Assembly (NCBI GenBank): GCA_037447235.1
Contig: JBBIHC010000017.1
Location: 1-12,869, forward strand
DNA length: 12,869 bases
From: JAVZJR01 sp037447235
GTDB taxonomy: Archaea; Micrarchaeota; Micrarchaeia; Anstonellales; Bilamarchaeaceae
Reading direction: 5' to 3'
Shown here: one piece after another, positions 6,511 through 12,869 of the stretch
Position numbering within the stretch: the first letter of the stretch is position 1
How the letters are laid out: each line of letters starts with the position of its first letter
The notes under the pieces: model-generated
The model's input: only the letters and a program-made list of their open reading frames with translations
What the model was told of the DNA's origin: nothing
The model's database searches: none
Translations under genes and position numbers: made by a program

Positions 6511-6523
6511 GCATTTTAAATGT
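6511..6523. promoter_or_regulatory. Shared bidirectional TATA box (ribL / dut)
   Basis: The sequence GCATTTTAAATGT is nearly its own reverse complement around CATTTTAAATG. Its centre (about 6517) is 25 bases from the dUTPase ATG at 6542 and 26 bases from the FAD synthase ATG at 6491 on the other strand. The 50-base gap has no second TATA candidate. One element therefore probably fires in both directions, giving two leaderless messages. Confidence 0.65.
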
Positions 6524-6541
6524 TGATTGCCAATTGCAAGC

Positions 6542-7030
6542 ATGATTCTTCCAAAACACCTTATTATGGGTAATGGGGTCGTCACGGGCTTCATAAATGA
6601 ACTGCAGTTCCAGCCGGCAGGATTTGACTTAACGCTGCGCGAAGTACACAGGTTCAAGAGCGCAGGCAAGCTTGATTTTGACAACAGCGAAAGAAGGTTA
6701 AGCGAGACAGAGGCGCTGGAGTTCAGCAATGGAGAGCTGCTGCTGCCAAAGGGAGCCTACAAAATCATATATAATGAATATGTGCAGATACCGAAAAACG
6801 CCGCGGCGCTGTGCTTTCCGCGCTCTTCCCTTCTGCGGTGCGGTGCCATGCTGGAATGCGCAGTCTGGGACCCGGGCTATGAGGGCAGGAGCGAATCGCT
6901 TCTTGTAGTCCAAAACGAGCACGGCATAATACTGAAGAAAAATGCGAAGATAGGCCAGCTCATTTTCGTCCTGCTCGCTGAAGAGGCGAAAGAGCATTAC
7001 GAGGGAAGATACAAAGGCGAGAACAAATAG
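6542..7030 (+). CDS. dut: dUTP diphosphatase, archaeal (DCD/DUT family)
   Basis: Trimeric-fold enzyme that hydrolyses dUTP to dUMP and pyrophosphate, keeping uracil out of DNA and supplying dUMP for thymidylate. Signature blocks are QPAGFDLTLREV (24-35), LDFDNSERRL (44-53), PRSSLLRCGA (93-102) and AVWDPGYEGRSESLLVV (107-123), characteristic of the archaeal Dut group rather than of dCTP deaminase. From ATG 6542 the protein has 162 residues, near the usual length. A longer reading frame begins at TTG 6527, but the TATA box is centred 25 bases before the ATG, so the ATG is preferred. It converges with top6A, three bases apart. A bifunctional dCTP deaminase/dUTPase is possible but less likely. 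Confidence 0.93.
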   Translation: MILPKHLIMGNGVVTGFINELQFQPAGFDLTLREVHRFKSAGKLDFDNSERRLSETEALEFSNGELLLPKGAYKIIYNEYVQIPKNAAALCFPRSSLLRCGAMLECAVWDPGYEGRSESLLVVQNEHGIILKKNAKIGQLIFVLLAEEAKEHYEGRYKGENK

Positions 7031-7033
7031 CAG

Positions 7034-8128
7034 CTAAGGCAGCCATTTCTTTTTGTTTATCTTGTCCTTTATGTATTCGCCTACAAAGGTAAGCCGCTCG
7101 CCCTGGAGAGCGTCCTGCTCTATCTTCTGTTTTGTCTTGAGCACCAGCCGCAGTTCTTTCACCCATTCCTTGTGCTTGCTTATCCACGGATACTCCAGCA
7201 TTTCCTCTGCCCTTTTTATGTCCACTTCCTTTGCCTTTATGGTAAGCTTTTTCAGGAACGGAAACTCCTCTATGTCGCTCATGGTCACGCCAAGGAATTT
7301 TGCCTCCGGCACCGCGAAGTTCCTGCCAAGATACGCCAGGTTCATGCTTCCTGTTTTTATGGTCCAGTATATGTACCATCCCCACGCGTCGCAGTCCATC
7401 AGCGCGTATATCGGAAGTTTCATATCTGCCAGCTTTCTCAATAATCTTCTCGTCCCCCTTGTTGACTGGCCTTTTGGCGTCACCAATATGCAATTCTCCT
7501 TTTTCCAGAATTTGTCCTCGTTGAGCCTTTGCCAAAGCGCGTCTTTTTCCACAACAAGGACGTAATCCGCATCAACTTTTTTTATCTCCATGTCGTTGTC
7601 AACATCGCTCGGTATGCTCCAGCCGCTTCTTCCCTGTTTTGCGCAGTCTATCGTGGTTTCTTCCCCGCCAAACCTGTCTTTTATTACCATATCGCCGGCA
7701 ACAAAGCCCTTTCTGTCTGTTGTGAGGTTAAGGTCCTCCCTTTTCACGCCCAGCGCGACCTCAAGGTCCTCAATCAATGCATTTGACTCGCTCTGCTCCG
7801 AAAACAGGTCCTCCTCTATGTCCTCGCCAAGGGTGAATTTAAGCTGGTAAAAAAGGCCCCTGATCGAGGTGTGAAGGCCTTCGGTTATGAATTTTTTCGT
7901 TTTTGCCGCTATCGCCATCGTCTGCATGAATGTCTTTGCCTGGGAAATGCTGAGGAACTTTCTTGTCTCCTTCTTGTCGCCGACCCGCAGGCAGCCCAGC
8001 CCTTCGTCGTATATCGTGTTCGCCCTGGTTCTTAGGGGCGTTTCGAACTTCGGGCTTTCGCCCCTGTCTATGTCTTCGCTTATTTTTTTCCCAAGAGCGT
8101 GCAGTTTCTCAAGCGTTGCCTTACTCAT
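7034..8128 (-). CDS. top6A: DNA topoisomerase VI subunit A
   Basis: Cleavage subunit of the A2B2 type IIB topoisomerase; it cuts both DNA strands through a phosphotyrosine and shares its fold with Spo11. From ATG 8128 it has 364 residues, as usual. The catalytic Tyr is in HTSIRGLFYQ (Tyr94) of the winged-helix domain. The Toprim domain supplies VVEKDALWQRL (Glu194) and DCDAWGWYIYW (Asp245, Asp247), the metal ligands; the family more often has Asp-x-Asp-Pro, here Ala in place of Pro. Three starts are possible: TTG 8137, ATG 8134 and ATG 8128. GAGGAGGT ends at 8137, two bases before 8134 but eight before 8128, so 8128 is chosen. It overlaps the top6B stop by 8 bases (ATGAGTAA), implying translational coupling. 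Confidence 0.96.
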   Translation of the reverse strand: MSKATLEKLHALGKKISEDIDRGESPKFETPLRTRANTIYDEGLGCLRVGDKKETRKFLSISQAKTFMQTMAIAAKTKKFITEGLHTSIRGLFYQLKFTLGEDIEEDLFSEQSESNALIEDLEVALGVKREDLNLTTDRKGFVAGDMVIKDRFGGEETTIDCAKQGRSGWSIPSDVDNDMEIKKVDADYVLVVEKDALWQRLNEDKFWKKENCILVTPKGQSTRGTRRLLRKLADMKLPIYALMDCDAWGWYIYWTIKTGSMNLAYLGRNFAVPEAKFLGVTMSDIEEFPFLKKLTIKAKEVDIKRAEEMLEYPWISKHKEWVKELRLVLKTKQKIEQDALQGERLTFVGEYIKDKINKKKWLP

Positions 8129-9731
8129 TGGCATCAACCTCCTCTTCCCTTTCCCCGCCGGCCCGTTCCTCAGCCTCTTCCTCTAACTCCCGGGAGTACT
8201 TGCTTTCTATCAAGTTGATGAGCTTGTTTTCTATGGCCTCCTTTTTTTGGCCGCTAAGCATGGCGATGTCGGAAGAAAGCTGCGGGACATAACGGAGCAC
8301 GAGCCTTTTCTTTGTCGCCATTTCCATCGTTCTTCTTTTTCCGGATATGTACCTCTGCATGCCCCGTGCAGCTTCCATCACCGCGAATTTTATTTCTTCC
8401 ATTATGTCATCCTCGCCGGCAATCGCGAGTTTTCCGGTGCTTGAATACGGAACATAGACGCTTACGAAATTTACAAGAACCACGAGCGGCTCCTCATCAA
8501 AGTTTTTCAGATTGTACCTCGCCCAGTCGACGCTTTTCACAGTCTCGGTTATGGCGCAACTGGACGCGTCAAAAAGAAGCGGAACCCGGTTGGCGAATCT
8601 CATTATCTCGCCTTTTTTGCCTGCCGCAGCCACGCCGCCGCCGTAAGCTATCGCAGTCTCAACCATAAACGGGATTCCGCCGCGGTATACCTTGGGGCTT
8701 CTTTCAGTCACAACCAGATACTCGGGATTGAATATGTTCCTGAAAGATGCCCCTATCTGCTCCTTGCCTATCGGCACGAGCGAGTCCATTGATGGTGATA
8801 TCCATTTGGTTTTTTTGAAAGCCCCAACTATTTTTTCGGCTTCCGCCCAGGTTACCGTGGCCGGGTTTTTGTCAAAATCCACGTCTGGCGCAAGCGTGCG
8901 AAGCTCGGCCACCTTGTTTGCGCTCACCCGAGAAAAGACCTCCTGCAGAAGCGAAGAAACCTTCCTGTAGTCCTTTGCGTAGCGCTGGCAGAATTCAAGC
9001 AGGTCGTGCGGGCCTATCCCGAGGGGGTGCGGCTTTATCTCAAACGGCTTTGGGGGGTTGACGGAAACCGAGCGCGGGAACAGCGAAACCGTGCCGTCGG
9101 GCTCTTTCAGCCTTATGGTCGCGTGCGGGTTTGCAAGTGCGGTCCTTCTCAGATATTCAAACGGCCCCCTGTTGCCCTTTTCATATTTCAATTCCTTATT
9201 CTCTGCCGCAATCGTCAAGCCGGATTCTTCTGTCGGTTGCTCTGCGGTTTTTTTTACGATTGGCTCGTTTCTTTTCAAGTCTATCGTTATTTCGTATTCC
9301 TTCCGCATCTTGTCAAAACAGGAAATCGCCTTGACCGGCTTTCCAGTGGTCAGGTATGAGAACATCACGCAGCCGCTCGCCCCTATGCCCTGCTGGCCCC
9401 GTTGCTGGATGTATCGGTGGAATTTCGTGCCGGCGAGCATCTTGCCCAATGCCTTCCCAACATATTTTTCCGGTATGCCGGGCCCGTTGTCTTTCACAAG
9501 AATGCTGTAGTGGTCTTCGCCGATCTGCGATATTTCCACATCTATCTCCGGAACTATCCCGGCTTCCTCGCACGCATCCAGGCTGTTTGTCACAAGCTCG
9601 TGGATTATTATGGTGAATGAGCGCGCAGGGCCGCTGAATCCCAGCATCTGCCGGTTTTTTTTGAAGAACTCCGCAATTGAATGCTCCTTGAAATCCTTGA
9701 ATAAGTCTGCCACGGGTTCACCTCTAAACAT
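8121..9731 (-). CDS. top6B: DNA topoisomerase VI subunit B
   Basis: ATPase subunit of topoisomerase VI; ATP-driven dimerisation opens and closes the gate for strand passage. The 536-residue protein has a GHKL ATPase domain first: helix IIIHELVTNSLDACEEAG with catalytic Glu45 and Mg-binding Asn49, KDNGPGIP, and the glycine-rich lid RGQQGIGASG. The helix-two-turns-helix and transducer domains follow; the latter includes the region around PFMVETAIAYGG and conserved switch-lysine area near NRVPLLFD. The end is an unusually acidic tail of about 20 residues rich in Glu, overlapping the top6A ribosome site. Start may be ATG 9731 or GTG 9737; both lie at a near-leaderless distance from the TATA element at 9763-9770. 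Divergent from metK. Confidence 0.96.
   Translation of the reverse strand: MFRGEPVADLFKDFKEHSIAEFFKKNRQMLGFSGPARSFTIIIHELVTNSLDACEEAGIVPEIDVEISQIGEDHYSILVKDNGPGIPEKYVGKALGKMLAGTKFHRYIQQRGQQGIGASGCVMFSYLTTGKPVKAISCFDKMRKEYEITIDLKRNEPIVKKTAEQPTEESGLTIAAENKELKYEKGNRGPFEYLRRTALANPHATIRLKEPDGTVSLFPRSVSVNPPKPFEIKPHPLGIGPHDLLEFCQRYAKDYRKVSSLLQEVFSRVSANKVAELRTLAPDVDFDKNPATVTWAEAEKIVGAFKKTKWISPSMDSLVPIGKEQIGASFRNIFNPEYLVVTERSPKVYRGGIPFMVETAIAYGGGVAAAGKKGEIMRFANRVPLLFDASSCAITETVKSVDWARYNLKNFDEEPLVVLVNFVSVYVPYSSTGKLAIAGEDDIMEEIKFAVMEAARGMQRYISGKRRTMEMATKKRLVLRYVPQLSSDIAMLSGQKKEAIENKLINLIESKYSRELEEEAEERAGGEREEEVDANE
8137..8144 (-). promoter_or_regulatory. Strong ribosome binding site for top6A
   Basis: The minus strand reads GAGGAGGT, a near-perfect anti-16S match, inside the last codons of top6B. 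Its 8-base distance to ATG 8128 decides that start over the TTG at 8137 and ATG at 8134. It also shows that internal operon genes here use Shine-Dalgarno initiation whereas many first genes look leaderless. Confidence 0.8.
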
Positions 9732-9762
9732 GGTCACCGATTGGTCTTATTTTTGTTTAATG

Positions 9763-9771
9763 TTTTTAAAG
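9763..9771. promoter_or_regulatory. Shared TATA element (top6B / metK)
   Basis: TTTTTAAAG on plus (CTTTAAAAA on minus) is centred near 9767. It lies 26 bases before the metK ATG at 9793, which fits leaderless transcription, and 30-36 bases before the top6B GTG/ATG at 9737/9731, allowing a leader of a few bases. The gap is about 60 bases. A further TTAAAC at 9755-9760 on the minus strand is a less good alternative for top6B. Confidence 0.55.
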
Positions 9772-9792
9772 GTTATCTAATCAAATTACCGC

Positions 9793-10953
9793 ATGTCGTC
9801 AAAAAATTATCTTTTTACCTCGGAATCGGTCACCGAAGGCCATCCGGACAAGCTTTGCGACCAGATATCAGACCACATTCTTGACGAACTGCTTAAACAG
9901 GACCCTAAGGCGCGCGTCGCGGTTGAAACTGCGACGACCGCCGGGCTCGTTGTTGTGATGGGCGAGATCACCACGACCGGCTATGTTGAGTTCCAGCAGG
10001 CAGTGAGGGACGTCATAAGGGAAGTCGGCTACACCAGGCCCGAATATCTTTTTGACTACCGCACCTGCGGCGTTCTCTCGTCAATCCACGAGCAGTCGCC
10101 AGACATTGCGCAGGGAGTGAATGCCAAGGCGGGAAAAGAGCAGGGGGCGGGCGACCAGGGCATAATGTTCGGGTACGCGTCCAGGGAAACGCCGGAACTC
10201 ATGCCGATGCCGATTATGCTTGCCCACGGGCTGGCGAAAAGGCTTGCAGAAGTCAGAAAGAATGGCACCCTTCCATATCTTAGACCAGATGGCAAGACTC
10301 AGGTCACCCTGGAATATGACAATCACAAGCCGGTAAGAGTTCATACGGTTGTTGTAGCTGCGCAACACGATGAAAACATCTCTCTTGACAGGATAAGGAA
10401 GGATATCCTGGAAACGGTCATAAAGCCGGTATGCGGCGACATGTTTGACTCCAAGACGATTGTTCACATAAACGGCACCGGAAAATTCGTCCTTGGCGGG
10501 CCGGCCGCGGACAGCGGCGTGACCGGAAGAAAAATAATAATAGATAGCTATGGCGGCAGGGGGCACCACGGCGGCGGATGCTTTTCAGGCAAGGACCCGT
10601 CAAAAGTTGACCGCTCAGGCGCCTACATGGCAAGGTATGTCGCAAAAAACCTAGTTGCCGCAGGCCTTGCGGACCAGTGCGAGGTGCAGATATCTTACGT
10701 AATCGGCGTTGCAAAGCCGCTTTCTGTTTTTGTTGATACGCGGGGAACAGCAAAGGTCCCGGTGGAGAAGATCGTCCGCCTCGTGGAAGAAAATTTTTCA
10801 TTCAAGCCTGCAGACATGATAAAAAAGCTGGACCTGCTGAGGCCCATATACAGGAAAATGGCAGTTTATGGCCATTTCGGCAGGGAAGAGCCGGAATTCA
10901 CCTGGGAAAAGACAGATATGGCAAAGGTATTGCGGGAAGAAGCAGGACTGTGA
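9793..10953 (+). CDS. metK: S-adenosylmethionine synthetase, bacterial type
   Basis: Makes SAM from methionine and ATP in the cytoplasm. The 386-residue protein is of the bacterial/eukaryal MetK type, not the divergent archaeal MAT most archaea use. Landmarks are SESVTEGHPDK (10-20), GAGDQGIMFGYA (118-129), the KFVLGGPAADSGVTGRKII block (231-249), and HGGGCFSGKDPSKVDRS (259-275), where the usual Ala of GGGAFSGKD is Cys263. The ATG lies 26 bases after a TATA element, so the message is probably leaderless. The next gene begins three bases after its stop. A bacterial-type MetK in an otherwise archaeal window suggests past horizontal transfer, or membership in a lineage that replaced MAT; both are inference. 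Confidence 0.97.
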   Translation: MSSKNYLFTSESVTEGHPDKLCDQISDHILDELLKQDPKARVAVETATTAGLVVVMGEITTTGYVEFQQAVRDVIREVGYTRPEYLFDYRTCGVLSSIHEQSPDIAQGVNAKAGKEQGAGDQGIMFGYASRETPELMPMPIMLAHGLAKRLAEVRKNGTLPYLRPDGKTQVTLEYDNHKPVRVHTVVVAAQHDENISLDRIRKDILETVIKPVCGDMFDSKTIVHINGTGKFVLGGPAADSGVTGRKIIIDSYGGRGHHGGGCFSGKDPSKVDRSGAYMARYVAKNLVAAGLADQCEVQISYVIGVAKPLSVFVDTRGTAKVPVEKIVRLVEENFSFKPADMIKKLDLLRPIYRKMAVYGHFGREEPEFTWEKTDMAKVLREEAGL

Positions 10954-10956
10954 GAT

Positions 10957-11418
10957 ATGAACTGGCCAGCGCACTTTTTCATCGGCATACTCGTCGGCTG
11001 CGTTCTTGCATTTCTGCTGAATCTTGACATCGCCGCAACAGCGTGGCTGGCGCTCGTATGCGCGTTTTCCGCCCTTGTGCCGGATGTTGACCATCATAGC
11101 AGCAAGATAAGGCAATTTGGCACTTATGCTGCTCTTGCGGTTGCTTTTTTGTTTTCGCTTGTCCTGACCTGCGGCGTTTCGTCGTGCACATTTGAGTCGT
11201 GGCAAAGGATAATCGTCCTTTCGCTGGCAATATTCGGAGCATACAATCTTTTCTTAATGTTTCTCATGCCGCCCCATCGCGGCATCGTTCATTCGCTTTC
11301 TGCTGCAACAGCATATGCTTTCATATTGTTCCTGTTGACAGACTTGCAGGTTGCATTGTTCGGGTTTGCCGGATATATTTCCCACCTGCTCGCCGACAAA
11401 GAGATAAAAATCGTTTGA
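10957..11418 (+). CDS. YdjM-like membrane metal-dependent hydrolase
   Basis: A 153-residue protein with about four hydrophobic helices and the scattered His/Asp motifs of the YdjM family (PF04307, putative membrane-bound metal-dependent hydrolases): His6 in PAHFFIG, VPDVDHH (41-47), PHRGIVHS (106-113) and GYISHLLAD (139-147). These polar residues would meet on one face of the membrane to hold a metal ion. The physiological substrate of the family is unknown, though fold-level parallels to phospholipid-processing membrane enzymes have been suggested. It starts three bases after metK and is surely co-transcribed; I see no functional reason to link it with SAM synthesis. It converges with the Cys-rich protein gene, four bases apart. 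Confidence 0.85.
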   Translation: MNWPAHFFIGILVGCVLAFLLNLDIAATAWLALVCAFSALVPDVDHHSSKIRQFGTYAALAVAFLFSLVLTCGVSSCTFESWQRIIVLSLAIFGAYNLFLMFLMPPHRGIVHSLSAATAYAFILFLLTDLQVALFGFAGYISHLLADKEIKIV

Positions 11419-11422
11419 AGGC

Positions 11423-12613
11423 TCACTCGGCGGTTATGTTGTTGTAAGCCCTCCAGGCGCTATAACAGGTTTTTCTCTCGTTTTCCGTGGGTATGTAATA
11501 GCACACGCTTGAGTCGTTGTTGTACTTCGCGTATTCCGTATAGCACTTGTTCCTCCAGGTTTCTATCTGGACATCGGAGCATTTGAGATAATTTATGTTC
11601 CTCGCGCCAAGTATGGAGCCCTCGTAGCAGGTCCTCATCTGCGCAAGGTCCCTTATGCCATTGCACGCGGAAGGGTCGCCGTATTTTTTTGCATAGGTTG
11701 AATAACAGCGATAGATGTTCGTTGAAGCGTATCCCCAGGATTTGTTGTATATCGCGTCGCAGCCCGCCAGGTCCCCGCTGCCGAGCGAATAGTTGGCGTA
11801 GCACGCCCAAAGGTCGTCAAGCACAAAGTTGCCCGCATCGCAAAAGCTCAAATCCCTGAGCTTTGCCGCATAATACGAAAAGCACTCAAGCGCGTACATG
11901 CTTTGCTTTGTAATCTTGAAGCATACCGAACTATCATTTGATTCTATCGCGAATATCTGCCAGCAGAGGTCTCTTTCGGCTTTTGTGCCGAGTTCGCCGC
12001 AATGGTCCGTTTTTTCTATTATGGATATGCAGCCAAGTCTCCTGGCCGCAGACGCTATCATTTCGCATATGCTCTTGTTCTTCTTCATAAGCGCAAAATC
12101 AAAATAGCACATGTCGTCCTGGCAATAGGAATAATCTCCTTTTTTGTATGCAAAACACCTGCCCTGTTCCTCTTCTTTTTCGTAAGCATAACATTCATCC
12201 ACGAAAATTACGCACGCTGTTTTGTTTGCCGCATTTTCGCATACGCTTATGTCATTCTGCTTTTTTGCATGATAATATACGCATTCCTCGCGTGTAGCCG
12301 CATCTGCTTTCAGGCAGTAGTCAAGCGATTCGTTTGCCCAATGCTTATAACACTGCTCCTTCAGGCTCTGGTTTGCGATATCATCGCACCAACTTGCGTT
12401 TGCCAATGCTTTTTCGTACAGGCACTGGTCATCGCAGCCTTCTTCTGCCGGCTCTTCCGGCTGCGCCTGCGACTGGTTGAGCAGGCCGTTTGCCAGGTCG
12501 TGCGCGAGCTGCGGCCTGACATATATCAACGCGGCGAAAAGGAGCAGGGCGATTCCGGCAACCGCAACAAGCGGGCCTATCTTGAAAATGATCTTCTTTG
12601 TCTGGTCGTCCAT
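11423..12613 (-). CDS. Membrane-anchored Cys-rich repeat surface protein
   Basis: A 396-residue protein with a short positive N-terminus, one membrane span (about residues 12-32), a Gln/Glu/Pro-rich linker (about 45-60) and a long exterior part. The exterior holds 28 cysteines, an even number, in tandem units of about 25-32 residues of the form S-x-C ... C-[YF]-x-x-[YA]-A. At least ten N-x-[ST] sequons (NAS, NQS, NES, NKT, NKS, NDS, NYS, NIT) suggest N-glycosylation. I infer disulfide-stapled helical repeats on the cell surface, used for structure or contact; no enzyme motif is seen. An in-frame ATG at 12628 exists, but the TATA box (centre 12637) is 10 bases from it and 25 from ATG 12613, so 12613 is chosen. 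Confidence 0.85.
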   Translation of the reverse strand: MDDQTKKIIFKIGPLVAVAGIALLLFAALIYVRPQLAHDLANGLLNQSQAQPEEPAEEGCDDQCLYEKALANASWCDDIANQSLKEQCYKHWANESLDYCLKADAATREECVYYHAKKQNDISVCENAANKTACVIFVDECYAYEKEEEQGRCFAYKKGDYSYCQDDMCYFDFALMKKNKSICEMIASAARRLGCISIIEKTDHCGELGTKAERDLCWQIFAIESNDSSVCFKITKQSMYALECFSYYAAKLRDLSFCDAGNFVLDDLWACYANYSLGSGDLAGCDAIYNKSWGYASTNIYRCYSTYAKKYGDPSACNGIRDLAQMRTCYEGSILGARNINYLKCSDVQIETWRNKCYTEYAKYNNDSSVCYYIPTENERKTCYSAWRAYNNITAE

Positions 12614-12632
12614 GCTTTTTTTTATCATCCTT

Positions 12633-12642
12633 ATTTTTAAAT
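12633..12642 (-). promoter_or_regulatory. TATA box of the Cys-rich protein gene
   Basis: ATTTAAAAAT on the minus strand, centred at 12637-12638, is 25 bases from the ATG at 12613. An ATG at 12628 would be too close to be transcribed from it, so this element decides the start. Confidence 0.6.
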
Positions 12643-12740
12643 CTTACTGCTTTTCGAGTGAGCCATTTTTGCCGCCGTCGTGCCTTTTGTGTAGCAAAAT
12701 AAACCCGCGCGGTTTTGTTTTTCAGACAGAAAAATCAAGG

Positions 12741-12751
12741 CATTTAAATAT
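12741..12751 (+). promoter_or_regulatory. Strong TATA box for a downstream RNA
   Basis: CATTTAAATAT, preceded by a purine-rich AAGG that could serve as the TFB recognition element, is the best TATA box at this end of the window. It predicts a plus-strand transcript starting near 12772. No protein start with a credible reading frame follows within the window, pointing to a non-coding RNA or a long leader. Confidence 0.6.
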
Positions 12752-12771
12752 TTGCTGCAAATCTATTAACC

Positions 12772-12855
12772 GCCTTTTTAGGCAAGTGGGAGGAGAGGAT
12801 GGAGCCTTCGGGTGTACCGTCCCTCCTTTTATGGGCATAGTATTTGTTTTCTTAC
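12772..12855 (+). ncRNA. Candidate small structured RNA
   Basis: The predicted transcript opens with a small GCC-TTTTTA-GGC hairpin (about 12772-12783). A larger fold follows: GGAG (12790-12793) with CTCC (12823-12826), GGATGG with CCGTCC, and GCC-TTCG-GGT at the tip, a UUCG tetraloop typical of stable RNAs. It is followed by GGCA, seven bases, and TGTTTTCTTAC (12845-12855), the same box that ends the 55-bp repeats at 45-55 and 170-180, and which may be a pyrimidine-run terminator. I compared it by memory with the SRP and RNase P RNAs and could not match the conserved cores of either. It may also continue past the window. The class is unknown. Confidence 0.45.
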
Positions 12856-12869
12856 TGGACGCTCGTTCC

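Noticed and set aside
12002..12640. Plus-strand 212-codon open frame rich in Phe, Ile, Cys and Val that looks like a membrane protein
   Set aside because: It lies wholly antisense to the Cys-rich repeat gene. Its hydrophobic look comes from complementing Asp, Asn, Glu and Lys codons; it has no family motif, and the minus-strand frame has clear repeats and a promoter.
12772..12869. SRP RNA or RNase P RNA
   Set aside because: A UGUA and a GGAGGA stretch hint at each, but the order of helices and the conserved cores (such as GAGGAAAGUCC of RNase P) are not present in the visible part. Left as an unclassified candidate.

Overview
The window looks archaeal. It carries both subunits of DNA topoisomerase VI, an archaeal-type dUTPase, a RibL-type FAD synthase candidate and an adenosine-specific kinase. 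Most first genes have an A/T-rich TATA box about 25-27 bases before the start codon, as in archaeal leaderless transcription. The mix with bacterial-type MetK and GlyA, and with a Cys-rich repeat surface protein, would fit a DPANN lineage (Micrarchaeota- or Diapherotrites-like). That placement is inference; no rRNA is visible. Genes are tightly packed and few gaps exceed 100 bases.

Layout. 1-326: no protein gene; a perfect 55-bp direct repeat with hairpins, a long stem-loop, then the glyA promoter. 327-1562: glyA. 1663-2535 and 3503-2550: two convergent helical proteins of unknown function, the second made of about eight HEAT-like repeats. 3631-4239: a short TrmI-like methyltransferase. 4297-5583: a CPA-type cation/proton antiporter. 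6491-5599 (minus): FAD synthase-like nucleotidyltransferase followed by adenosine-specific kinase. 6542-7030: dUTPase, divergent from the FAD synthase gene across one nearly symmetric TATA box. 9731-7034 (minus): top6B-top6A with an 8-base overlap. 9793-11418: metK followed by a YdjM-like membrane protein, divergent from top6B over another shared TATA-like element. 12613-11423 (minus): membrane-anchored protein with 28 cysteines in its exported part. 12629-12869: no protein gene; a strong plus-strand TATA box followed by a sequence that folds into a UUCG-capped hairpin, probably a small RNA or the 5' part of one.

Functionally, this is mostly housekeeping: one-carbon and SAM metabolism (GlyA, MetK), nucleotide hygiene (dUTPase), cofactor synthesis (FAD), DNA topology (topo VI), RNA modification (TrmI-like) and ion homeostasis (antiporter). 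The less explained parts are the non-coding elements at the two ends, which share an 11-base box, the two helical proteins at 1663-3503, and the Cys-repeat surface protein. I found no CRISPR array, transposase, tRNA or recognised rRNA.
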